DNA from: Pratylenchus scribneri
Taxonomy: Eukaryota; Nematoda; Chromadorea; Rhabditida; Pratylenchidae
DNA: 64,000 nt
Direction of reading: 5' to 3'
Assembly (NCBI GenBank): GCA_030063045.1
Contig: JAQSEB010000101.1
Coordinates: 558,001-622,000, forward strand
Position 1 is the first letter of the stretch. Each line of letters begins with the position of its first letter. The translations under genes were made by a program, and so were the position numbers. Positions 1 to 10,377 of the stretch are shown piece by piece. The notes below the pieces were generated by a model. The model did no database searches. It saw only the letters and a program-made list of their open reading frames with translations, and was not told the origin of the DNA.

Positions 1-57
1 TTGGAAATGAAGTCTTAAACGCTGTTTTAAGCGAAATTCGCCAACTAAAATCAGAGA

Positions 58-172
58 GCCGCAAATTTTATAGCGCCGCAATTGTTGACGCCGCATTTGT
101 CGGCGCCGCAAGTGTCGGCGCCGCAAAAGTCGCGCCGAAACTGTCGCGCCGCAAAAATCCGCAAATGTCGGT
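58..172. repeat. GC-rich minisatellite-like block
   Basis: A short run of degenerate repeats built on the core GCGCCGCAA-TGTCG, much richer in GC than the AT-rich surroundings. About seven imperfect units are visible. No coding sense was found. It lies downstream of the PUS1-like gene. Confidence 0.6.
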
Positions 173-365
173 GTATATATAAAATGTCTAGTTTTGGCCC
201 AAAATTAAAGTGGTTTGGTTTAACAAACTAGTTTTTGGTTTTAAACACTTGAATTTTATCCAAAACAAGACATTTTATATACCATTCAATGCGTCTCGCG
301 ATTAGATCTCTAAATTGGTATAAGGTTTGTAGGGTCTAAAACCGGTTTCAGATGATTAATTAGAA
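165..365. repeat. Foldback (MITE-like) repeat, family A, copy 1
   Basis: This partial copy shares blocks with 5085-5335 and 44000-44255: a 'tataaaatgtct...ttggccc' block, a reversed 'gacattttatatacc' block, then 'cgtctcg...agatct', 'ggtataaggtttgtag' and a 'aaccggttt' end. The outer halves of the better copies are imperfect inverted repeats of each other, as expected for a non-autonomous foldback element. Confidence 0.55.
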
Positions 366-512
366 AGAAGTCAAAAACAATTTTGCGGTAAAATAAAGAA
401 ATTGATTTGTTTTGAATAAATCAAATTTAAAAATTATTTAATCCAAAAATAATTGGTTCACGGAAAAAATTTCTATTTTAAATTATCCATAAATTTTGAG
501 GGAGAAACGCAC

Positions 513-3500
513 CAAGTAAAAGGCCAAGTCCCGGTGCCCTGGGAATGTCCATCCGCTGCTCCAAAAACGATCGCGTAATATCACTTTTGTGGCAGAAACC
601 GCGCAAAATTGCAATGGAAAAGCCTAAAAAATGGAATAAAAATTTTTAAAAAAAATTTCAAAAATTTTTACCGATCATTTTGCGAATTTGATGAAGAATG
701 AAACTTTGGCCTTTAATATAAATTCGCATAAATTCCACCTCTCTTTGTCGAATTGGGTCCGCGAAAAGGAACGGCCTGTAAAATTAAATATTTTATAAAA
801 TTAATTTTAAATATTAATAAATTTCCCAAAATTTAAAATAGTTCAATAAACCAACTTTTCCAATCGAATTTCAAGTATTTTCCGCCGGACACGTTGGTCA
901 TTAAATTCCCTAAAAAAATAAATAGGTAATCAATTAATTTTAATAAAAATAGATTTAAAAATTTGTAAAAAAATATCAAAATAAGATTTTTTAATTTTTT
1001 TTTTATTAAAAAACGTTCCAAAATAATTATTAAAAACGAATAATATTAATTTAAAATTTTTGTTAATTATTTTAATCTTAACAACATTACAAAATTATTA
1101 AAAATAATAATTGGAAAAAATAAATTTAAAAATGTGTAGCTAAAAAAATTTTCAAAAAAAAATCTTTTTAAATTATTTTTTCAAAAATATTAATTAAATT
1201 AATTTTAAAAATAATTAATTAAATTTTCTCTGCTTACAATCCAGAAGTGTAATTGAAGAAATTGTGTGTGCCAATGAAGCAATTGAGCAATTCCCGAATT
1301 TCCTCAATTCTTTCTTCAGTAATCCGAAATTGATCGGTGGTCAACTGCAAAGCAAAGGAGTGGGAATTTATTCACAAAAATAATATTTTCAGACCTGATC
1401 GCATGCGGCAAATGCAAAAGTGGGCAGCGTGTATGAATATGTTCGACCATCGCAAAATTTTTGTGAATGAAATCCAGGGGTCTAAATATTTAAAATAATT
1501 TTTATTAATTTTATTCTAATTAAAATAGAATTTAAAAAATTAAAGAAATAATATCAAAAAAATAAATTCTTAGAATATTTTTTTATGCATTTTGAAGAAA
1601 AAACCTACAAAAAATAATTTTTGAAATATTTATGAAAAAATTTCAAATAAATTAAATAAAAAGGGTAAAGTAAAAAAATTGAAATAATTTTTTTTTGAAA
1701 TTTATCACAAATTTCTTTCATTTTTAAAAAGGAAATATTTACTTTTCGGGATCTAAATCGACCTAAAAATAAATAAAAATTAAATTAATTTTTACTTAAA
1801 AATTATTTTTTCGAACTTTTATAATATAATACAGGAAAAAAATAAAAATTCAAATTAAATTTATTTATTTTATGAAAAAATGACTAACCACTCTGCGAAT
1901 GCCAAACACGCGAATATCCTCGGGCAATGAGCTGTTCAACAATTGGACGCCATTATCAATGAAATGTTTGTCCATTGGCAAAAACATTGAACAAATCTGC
2001 GACAATTTTATTTATTTTTATTTTTTAATTTTGATTAATTCTTTAAAAATATGCTATTTTGGGTTTTGAAATAATTATTTGGTCAAAAATTGGATAAAAC
2101 AATTTTTAATTTATCCAATTATTTTGATTTTGACTTCATTTTCAATTGTAGGTTAGATGTTAGAAGGTGATGGGTGATCGGTTAAACGAAAGAGAAAACC
2201 GTGTTTTTGACCTAAAATTGGTATTGAATGAGCTTCGAAAACCTGTCTAAACCGAAACCGAGGGTCAAAACCGACCAGAGCAGGTTTCGGTATGTTGCCG
2301 TTCCCCCAGCCCAAAATGGATAATTTATGAATTTGGATAAAATTTTATTTTTCATATTCATTTTGGGCTGAAATTTTTACTAACACATAACATTGTCTTT
2401 TGGGTGAAATTTTACTCTTCTTGGTCAAGTCAAGAGTCAATTTTGGCTAATTTTTTTTCTTATACTACATGACAAGAAGATTTAGAAATATTAAAAATTC
2501 AAATTTTTCTGCCTTTTATGAATCCAAAAAACTGTTGAGAAAACCGATACCGAGAATTTTTTAGAAACCGAATACCTCGGTTTATAACCAACCAAAATTC
2601 TATTTTATAAATTAATTTTAAAAATGGCTTTTAAAAATTTCCAATTTTTGCCGAAAATCTGATAAAGAATTTTAATAGATTTTCCCTAAAAACGTATTTT
2701 TTTCATTCCTTCTAAAAAACCTGTCGAACGGCGGAAACACTCCGATCGGTGCGGGCCGCCCGCTGAAAATGCCAAGGAAACAAATCGTCCATGTGCTCTT
2801 GGTTGATGAATCCATTGGCCAACATTGCCCTCAACAAGTGCGATTCAACCGTTGGAAATTCCGCATCTTTTCGTTGATACTAAAAAATGAGAAAGGGTTC
2901 AAATTTAGTTTTTTAAAAAAGATTTATTTAATATTTTTAAGCTAATTTTATTTAAATATTTTTAAAATTATTTTCTGAAGTGAATTAAATGTGGAAGAAA
3001 AATAAAAAAAACTTAAGGCATGTAAACAAAAATCTAATTTGATAATTTCAAATCAAGAATGCCAATTAAAATAAGTTTTTATTATCATTAAAAAACATTA
3101 GATTTTCATCTCCAGTGTTGGTTAAGGGAGTGAATTTTAACTAGAGCCCGGAAAAATGGATCCGTACCCTATAATAGGCCGTATAATACGGCCTTTGCAA
3201 TATAAATATCGCAATAGCGCGCGGTATTTCAGGTATTTTTCATGCCGTATTAATACGACCCGTATTACACTGCAAAAATACCGCACGGTATACAGACCGG
3301 CGCCGGGTTTTAGTTGTAACTCGCTTAAGTGCCAAACCCTCATGATTAGTCTTAATCCTTATTCTATAACCCAGGTACAGGTACCATTAATTTGGATTAA
3401 GATATAATAATTGCGCTGGGTTGGAATTCCTTAACCTAAAGTTTCTTACTTAACCCAAAAATCTTAAACCAAAACCTAGGTAGGGTTAAGGAATATTTTA

Positions 3501-3894
3501 ATTATTCGAAGCTGAAAATGTTTCGAATCCTCTCTTTTAGTAGATTTTACAAAAAAAAAAAAGAATTTTGGTAAATCCTGGTTATCCTCAAGATGTTAAA
3601 TCATTCATTTTTACCTACTTTACTTAATTTTAAAGGTTTTTATTATCCAAAAAAACACAAGTTTTAAATTCTTTTTAATAAAATTTTTGGAAAAATAAAA
3701 AGGAAGTAAACCTGCATTCCAAAATAGTTTTGGCCTTGATAGGAAAGTAACACCGCATATTTGACGTTTTTCTCCCGGCGTTTCTTTTTTGCCATTTCCA
3801 CCACTGTTTTTTCCGCACCTTCTTCAGCCGCTCTTTTCGTTGTTGTTGTTTGGGTGAACATTTCGATAAATGGACGAAAGAGGCGTTTTAGCAT
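513..3894 (-). CDS. pus1: tRNA pseudouridine synthase, PUS1/TruA family
   Basis: The product isomerises uridine to pseudouridine in tRNA (established for the family). Eight exons are read on the minus strand: 3712-3894, 2721-2879, 1889-1996, 1395-1481, 1238-1344, 856-909, 672-775 and 513-623, all with AG acceptors, GT donors and matching phases. Recognisable blocks are KYAVLLSYQGQNYFGMQ at the start, RAARTDRSVSA with the catalytic Asp, DIRVFGIRRV, RTYSYTLPTFAFA, GTHNFFNYTSG, KGQSFILHQIRKMIG and APGLGLLL. The start at 3894 gives an N-terminus (MLKRLFRPFIEMFTQ) that could be a mitochondrial presequence. The reading frame can run on to a stop near 473, but the family continues differently, so a GT donor at 512 and a further exon at or beyond the window edge are likelier. 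It lies 200 bp downstream of the TSC22 gene on the same strand. Confidence 0.9.
3143..3313. repeat. GC-rich dispersed repeat in a PUS1 intron
   Basis: The block starts CTAGAGCCCGG and ends GCCGGGTTTTAG, so its ends are inverted relative to each other. The inside is made of inverted and direct copies of CCGTAT/ATACGG. The same AGAGCCCGG end occurs at 7533 and, inverted, at about 10237, which suggests one family of short GC-rich elements. It sits inside the intron 2880-3711. Confidence 0.5.
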
Positions 3895-3906
3895 TCAAAA
3901 CTGTTA
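3895..3906 (-). promoter_or_regulatory. Splice acceptor just upstream of the PUS1 ATG (possible trans-splice site)
   Basis: On the minus strand the sequence TTTTTGGTAACAG ends six bases before the PUS1 start codon. Only about 190 bp separate it from the stop of the upstream TSC22 gene. In nematodes an acceptor here commonly receives a spliced leader; which leader cannot be told from DNA. Confidence 0.45.
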
Positions 3907-4094
3907 CCAAAAATTATAAAATATTAAAATAAGAAAAAAAATAAATAAAAATAATTTAAATATTTTTCGATTAATAAATAAAATAAAATTCGATAAGTTG
4001 GAAATTTTTTTATAAGAAAAAAATATAAAAATATTTGTATTTGTTTTAAAAATTGCATATTTATAGTGCACAAAAATATTAAATAATTCTCTCA

Positions 4095-6501
4095 TCAATT
4101 CTTTTGGGCCTGTGTGGTGGATGCGTCCATGATGACCGGTGCCGATGGAACAGTCTGTTTGGTGTTTGTGGAAAAATTTAGTTTATTGAGAGATTTAATT
4201 TTATTATAGCAAAAATCTAGCTAAATTACTTAGAAATTTTAATTTTTTATTTTTCACAACTCCAAATGGAAGATTTGGCGCCAAGAAAATGGCATCCTTT
4301 TCATCATATTCTAGCATCCTGATCCTGATAAATAAAAATTAGTACTATTCTCGTTGAACTGTATCGAATAGGCTAAATATTGGCCTACATTTCCACCAAA
4401 ATTTTCCTTGGTCTTCCCCAGTGCCAGGGTCGTATCCATATCCAGCAGGGAGAGGGGCGAAGGGAGGGTCAAGGTGCGTGCCTCCCCCTCCCACTTATCA
4501 GAACAAATGGCCCAAAGAGCTAGGGAAAAATTGCAAAATTTGAGAAGCAGACCTCCGGTGCACCCACGCCCACGCACCCACATCAGAAATTTCTGACTAT
4601 ATCTCTACCCTATGTTTTTCTTTTTCCTTTGCAAAAGATGGCATTGTATTACTAAGATGGCAAAAGTTAGAATATGATGAAAAGAATATGGTCATTTTAC
4701 GTGTTCCGGACTCTAAATTACTGCAAAAATAACATTTTTGGAAAAATTAAAAAAAAATTTTGTGACCACTTTTCACCTATGCTTCACCAATTCAAAAATA
4801 ATTTTTATTAAATTTATAATTTATAACCGGAAATGTTTTCTGCTGCTGTGGCTGCGATTGATTATTGTTGTTGGATTGTTGTTGTGATGATTGTGCTGCA
4901 ATTTTTTGTTGCTGTTGAATTTGAGCATTTTGCACCAAAGCCGGCAAATTGCCCAAAACATCGGCCGGCGCAAATTGTCGTAAAATTTGATTCTCACTTT
5001 CCAACAAATTCACCTAAAATTATTTTTAAAATTTATTAAATATTTTTTACCCCAAAAAGTAGTTTTTGATTTTTAATAAATCAAAAACCGGTTATAGAAC
5101 CTACAAACCTTATACTAATTTATAGATCTCATCAAGTCGCATCGATTGGTATATAAAATGCTGTTAAGTTTGGCACAAGATATTAAACCGTTTAAACCAT
5201 TTTCCAATTTTGGTTTTAAACTCTTTAATTTTGGGCCAAAACTTGATCTTTTTATATACCAATCGAAAATCGATGTGTTTCGATTTGATCCTCGATGAGA
5301 TCTAGAATAAAAGATTTTTCTTAAATCCGGTTCCTGATTTATTAAAAGGCAAAAAGTACTTTAAAAATTCGGATAAAAAATTTTATTATTTAAATAAAAT
5401 GTTTAATTACTCTGGATTCCAGCTCGGTGATTGTGCTGCGCATATTTTCCACTTCTTCACGGACCGCAAATGTCAAATGGGTTTTCACAAGATCCTATGT
5501 GGAAAATGGAGAATTAATAAAAAGTATATTTTGGCTTGGATTAAAAAAGAGTTGCTAGAGATTGCAGAAAATTGTGTAGTTAAAGCAAAAAATAATTATA
5601 ATAATTTCATGGTTTGTTCTGACACCTTAAGTTTGTTTATCCAAAAACCTTAAGTTTTAGGTATTCCGTATTCTTAATCTTATTTTTATCAATTGAAAAA
5701 ATTTTGGTACTTGTCGATTATTGGCTTACGGTTTTGGGTGATCCCTGGTCCCATCGCAAGTATTAATCAACTATAGGATAACTTTAACCTACTCATAGGG
5801 TCTTATCTTAGGTCCTTAATAAGACAGGCGTATCCAGAGGGTGGTAATCGAGGCCATGGCCGCAGTGGCTAATTTAGGAAAACCATGAAGTGATTTTATA
5901 GGTGCTAAAAATCTGCAGATAATAAATAAGTACTAGGTACAGGTCCCATTTAATGTTGAAAAGCGGAAGGGTTCCCTTGTAGGTGCTTTTAGGAGGGATA
6001 GGATAGGACTGTCCTATACTTGTATGACCCTAATAGCTAATACTAATCTTTTACAGCAAAGGGGAACTTTACCTCGCTGCAACGGACCTACCTAAAACCG
6101 ACAAGTACCAACAAAACTTATTTTTTATTATTCAAAAATGTTTTTATTACGAAAAAAACCGTAAGTTTAAGTTTTGTCATAGTAGTATAGTAAAAAACTC
6201 GCCATGGCCTGTTCAATTTTGTTGTCAATTGCGACGGCATTTGGGCCTCCTCCAGCGCAGCATCCAGCAATTGTCACTCCTTCATTGGTTGGTGCCGTAG
6301 CCGACGCCGTCGTTGTTGGAATTGTGCATTGGCTGGCGGTGGTCGTTGCGACCAAACTATTGAATAATGTAAATTGCGGTGCACCCTTAAAAATTATTTT
6401 TAATAAAGAAAAATTTAATAAGCTGGATAAACCGGTGCTCCATCCTTGTAATCAATGCATTCCCAACGGCCACGGGTGAACACTGCGGGCACCGGGACTA
6501 C
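4095..6501 (-). CDS. tsc22: TSC22-domain (TSC22/bunched family) regulator, 5' end missing
   Basis: The TSC box dimerises and acts in transcriptional and growth control (family knowledge). Five exons fit on the minus strand: 6433-6501, 6203-6385, 5411-5494, 4828-5013 and 4095-4154. The first carries FTRGRWECIDYKDG, the conserved N-terminal box. The second ends AIDNKIEQAM, the third begins DLVKTHLTFAVREEVENMR, and the fourth begins VNLLESENQILRQF. Together these are the TSC box with its short leucine zipper, followed by a Gln/Asn/Ser-rich tail and a last exon of 20 codons (TVPSAPVIMDAS...). Exon lengths and phases agree throughout. The intron 5495-6202 uses a GC donor (ATG|GCGAGT). The 4.2-4.8 kb intron contains a C/G-rich block of unknown origin. 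Exons upstream of 6501 were not found; the adjoining sequence is filled with MITEs. The gene may be co-transcribed with the PUS1-like gene. Confidence 0.9.
5085..5335. repeat. Foldback (MITE-like) repeat, family A, copy 2
   Basis: It begins with aaaccggtt...cctacaaaccttatac and runs through agatctcatcaagtcgcatcgattggtatata. After a middle part it returns in reverse as tatataccaatcgaaaatcgatg...gatgagatct...aatccggtt. It lies in the TSC22 intron between 5014 and 5410. Confidence 0.65.
5706..6109. mobile_element. Candidate MITE with 11-13 bp terminal inverted repeats
   Basis: The left end GGTACTTGTCG is repeated inverted at the right end (CGACAAGTACC). The interior is less AT-rich than its surroundings and has no credible ORF. 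No clear target duplication was found. The first nine bases match the end of the 6556-6793 element, so both may be moved by one transposase. It lies inside the TSC22 intron that has the GC donor. Confidence 0.5.
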
Positions 6502-6555
6502 CTAAGAAGGAATTTTTGTTTATTTTCCTGATAATTGGAATGCTGAATTGGATAG

Positions 6556-6793
6556 GGTACTTGTGCAGTTTGTATCCCCTTTTTGAAAAGTGCTTGGTCC
6601 CCCCTATGGGTCATCAGGTTTAGGGTTGGGGTCCTTCAGAAATATGTTAGGGATTGGATTAGGATGATGTAAAAATCATCTCAAATGTATCCTAAACCCA
6701 AATCCTAACCCTAACATCAAAGGGGGGACCCTTCACTTTTTCCTCACTTTTTCCAAGGTGACCCAAAAAGGGGATACAAACTGCACAAGTACC
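6556..6793. mobile_element. hAT-like MITE with 8-bp target duplication
   Basis: The element is 238 bp long with near-perfect terminal inverted repeats of about 29 bp starting GGTACTTGTGCAGTTTGTAT. It is flanked on both sides by TTGGATAG (6548-6555 and 6794-6801), an exact 8-bp target duplication typical of hAT-type transposition. The inside contains further inverted blocks (gtttagggttgg / cctaaaccc) and no ORF. Confidence 0.85.
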
Positions 6794-7414
6794 TTGGATA
6801 GATTGGAACATTATTTGATTGTTTGGATCTCTCCAAAATCTTTTATTTTATTACAGCCAAAAATAATCAAGTTTTTATTTTTATGAAACCTGAAATTGAC
6901 GTTCCTTGGGTTTAACGAGTGTTGTCATTTATTATTGAATTGAATGATTTGTATATGTAGTTAATAATTGCACTGATTTATAGCAGATAAATTAACACAA
7001 GTTTAATTGAATTAATCTATGAAGATTGGTAATTTAACAATTAAAATTAAGTTAAAATTTGAAATGTATGAGAAAGTATTCAATCAGTTTAATTATTTAA
7101 ACCTTTAATAAAACTTAAAATGCCACTGCCACTACGTAAATTATATTTATAACTTTTTAAAAAGGCAATCAACTTAATAACTCAAAAAGCAAAGCCCGAC
7201 CGAAAAAATTAACGAACCGAACCGACCGAGATCCGAGAATGAATGGAAGGAAATTTTGAACACGAGCATTGAAGGAATCATGCATGTAATGAAAGTAAAT
7301 AGATTTTAAAGAAAGAGAAAAGAAGGAAGGAAAGAAAGAAGAGATGAAGAGTAAAGAAAATCTCTAAACTTTAATTAATGTTTCGATTTAATCCTTTTTT
7401 TTGAGATAATATTT

Positions 7415-7520
7415 ATTTGTCGACAAAAATTAATTCTTTTGTCGACAAAATGAATTTTTTTGTCGACACTTATTTTTTAAATTCATTTGTCGACAAAAAT
7501 TAATTCTTTTGTCGACAAAT
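7415..7520. repeat. Cluster of TTTGTCGACAAA palindromes
   Basis: Five copies of a GTCGAC-centred palindrome occur in about 100 bp, separated by AT-rich spacers such as aattaattc. It lies immediately next to the GC-rich block at 7533. The function is unknown. Confidence 0.55.
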
Positions 7521-7532
7521 TGCATTTTTTTT

Positions 7533-7690
7533 AGAGCCCGGCGCGAAGGAAAATCCGGACCCGCGGACCGGATTTTCGAACCGAAAAAATCCCGGGCCGG
7601 ACCGGACCGGATAATCCGTACAAAATCCGGTCCGGAAATAATCCGTACCTTAAAATTGTACGGATCCGGATACGGATTTCCGGATTTTCA
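7533..7690. repeat. CCGGA-rich dispersed repeat, first copy
   Basis: It starts AGAGCCCGGCGCG and consists of many copies of TCCGG/CCGGA, with GGGCCGGACCGGACCGG in the middle. The block at 10030-10237 is the same family: in it the same terminal sequence appears reversed at the right edge, while the central GGCCGGACCGGACCGG string is in the same direction. No protein is supported although all frames are rather open. Confidence 0.6.
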
Positions 7691-8080
7691 AAAAATTTTT
7701 TTTCGCAGATATAAGTAAAAAAAAACAAAATTTATAGCGATTAAAATAAAAAATGAAATCAAATTTATCGAGATAAAATAAAAAACGAAATCAAATTTAT
7801 TCAAATTAATATGAGCCAACTTCTGGAATACTTTTGTTAAGGAAAATCAACATTTCCGCTGTTTCTGGGAACTAAAATCAGAATCAGAATTACAATTTAG
7901 AAATTACAAATCGCAATCAGAATTTCCAATTCTGAATTTATTTTTGAAAATAACCCAAAAATTTGTGCTCATTTTCAAAATATTCCCGAAATGTGAACCT
8001 TATTTTTTAGTCCGGGGAAGACATGCAATGGCATGTGCTTTAAATTTTGTGACAACCCTAATTTAAAATGGGTAATTTCT

Positions 8081-8360
8081 TGTTATCTGGGGGGGGGGGG
8101 GGCAAAGCGATTATATGGGGACCGGGTGATTATATGGGGGGCAAGATCTATAATATATAATAGGATGATTAGGAAGATGATGAAGATGAAGATGATGAAG
8201 AAGATGATGATTAAGAAGATGAAGATGATGAAGAAGATGATGATTAAGAAGATGAAGAAGATCATAATCATCTTCCTAATCATCCTATTATATATTATAG
8301 ATCTTGCCCCCCATATAATCACCCGGCCCCCATATAATCGCTTTGCCCCCCCAGATAACA
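8081..8360. mobile_element. Foldback element with ~100-bp arms around a GATGAA microsatellite
   Basis: The left arm starts TGTTATCTGGGGGG and runs through caaagcgattatatgggg to taggatgattaggaagatgat. The right arm is its near-exact reverse complement and ends CCCCCCAGATAACA at 8360. The loop holds a purine-rich (gatgaa)n run. The long G-run at 8089-8102 is longer than the matching C-run on the right. Confidence 0.75.
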
Positions 8361-8753
8361 GGAAAGAACCGTAAAATGGCATCCTATAAATCCAACACTG
8401 GCACTGGCACCCAGAGCCACATGTATTATTCACTTAATAAAATCAATTTCATTTGACAATTAATTAGGTTGGATGGATAGGTATGAAAAATTGAATATCA
8501 TATTCGTGTTCAGCATCAAAAATTACATATGAAACACTTATTAAAATTTTTTAAATTAAATTTTTAAAGAAAATTGAGGAAATAGGCGAATTGTGTTTTT
8601 GCCCCCAATAGGCGAATCGTGGATAGGCGCACTGTGGGGCTCCGTTGTATAAAACAAAAAATAAAAATATATTAAAGAAAGAATTAAAAAAAGAAATTAT
8701 TAAATAAAGATTTTAAAGGAATTTGGATCGTTTCAAAAAAAATTATTGGATGG

Positions 8754-9981
8754 TATTTAATTTGGCAAATAAATTATTGAAAATGGCAAATAGAGTATTT
8801 AATTTGGCAAATAGGATTTTTTGTCTCAAAAGTATTGAAAATGGCAAATAAATTATGGAAAATGGCAAATAGAGTATTTAATTTGGCAAATAGCAATAAA
8901 ATTATCATTGCGTAGGAGGTGCGCGGGATTTAGCCGGATATAGGGGGATTAAGGTCGATATACTTGGATTAGGCCGGATTAAGCATAGAAATGGAATAGA
9001 AATGGCCCCCGGAAGGCCACTGGAAGGTCGGGGAAGTGCCTGAGAGTGCGGGGGATATAGGGGGATTAAGGTGGATATAAGGGGATTAAGGACCAAAATG
9101 ATGGGATTAAGGCGGCAAATGGGTAGGAAGTGATGGGGAAGCCTGCCGAAGGCATGTGGGCTGTCCAGGGGTGCGTGGGATATACCCGGATATAGGGGGA
9201 TTAAGGTGGATTTAGGGGATTAAGCCGGATTAAGGCCTGGAATCGATGGGAAATGGCCCGGACGGCCAGTGAAAGGTCTGGGAAGGTCCTGAGAATGCGT
9301 GGATATACCCGGATATAGGGGGATTAAGGTGGATTTAGGGGATTAAGCCGGATTAAGGCCTGGAATCGATTGGAGCTAGCTCGGTTTGGGCTGTTTTGCT
9401 TCCGGCTTCGCGAGATTCCTATGCTCCGAACCCCTAACCCTAACCCTAGCCCATAACTAAGCTTAATCCGGCTTAATCCTCCTATATCCACATTAATCCC
9501 CCTATATCCGGGTATATCCCGCGCAATCTCAGGCACTATTGCGATCTTCCACTGGCCCTACGGGCCATTTCCCACCAATTTCAGGGCTTAATCGGGCTTA
9601 ATCCCTCCATATCCACCTTAATCCCATTATATACACCTTAATCCCTCTATATCCGGGTATATCCCGCGCAATCTCAGGCACTACTGCGACCTTCCACTGG
9701 CCTTACGGGCCATTTCCCATCAATTTCAGGGCTTAATCGGGCTTAATCCCTCCATATCCACCTTAATCCCACTATATACACCTTAATCCCCCTATATCCG
9801 GGTATATCCCGCGCACCTCCTGCTCAATAATAATTTTATTGCTATTTGCCAAATTAAATACTCTATTTGCCATTTTCCATAATTTATTTGCCATTTTCAA
9901 TACTTTTGAGACAAAAAATCCTATTTGCCAAATTAAATACTCTATTTGCCATTTTCAATAATTTATTTGCCAAATTAAATA
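8754..9981. mobile_element. 1.2-kb foldback transposon-like element
   Basis: Terminal inverted repeats of about 200 bp start TATTTAATTTGGCAAATAAA and consist themselves of repeated 'aatggcaaata' units. They continue inward to 'aggaggtgcgcggga'. Between them (8930-9810) lie many direct and inverted copies of a GGATATAGGGGGATTAAGG motif. No transposase ORF is present. Confidence 0.7.
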
Positions 9982-10029
9982 TTTCCCAAAAATTATTCAC
10001 AGAAATAGGATGAATGGTCCTTTTTACTA

Positions 10030-10237
10030 GCATTTGAAAAATCCGGAAATCCGGATGCAAAAAATCCGGACCCGCGGGCCGGATTTTCGTTTGGCTAAAA
10101 TCCCGGGCCGGACCGGACCGGATAATCCGTACAAAAATCCGGCCCGGAAAAAATCCGGAAAATCAAAAAATGTACGGATTTCGGACTCCGGGTCCGGATA
10201 ATCCGTACGGACCCGGAATCCGCGCCGGGCTCTAAAA
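10030..10237. repeat. CCGGA-rich dispersed repeat, second copy
   Basis: It is rich in TCCGG/CCGGA with the central string GGGCCGGACCGGACCGG, and ends CGCGCCGGGCTCT, the reverse of the start of the 7533 copy. It lies just left of the UQCC1-like gene. Confidence 0.6.
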
Positions 10238-10377
10238 AAAATACGCACCCCTTTTTTTTCTAAATCTAGGCATTCGAATTGCGTTGATTTTTCTCTTTGT
10301 AATAAAACACAGAAATTAACTAATTCCAATTTGTTACTTGAGTTTAAATGATTGATCACAATTTTAGCCATTTAAAA

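Noticed and set aside
9425..9455. Short run of CCCTAA repeats that looks telomeric
   Set aside because: Only about three units, of the wrong type for nematodes (TTAGGC), and inside a repeat element. The similar CCTAACCC at 6690-6715 is part of a MITE.
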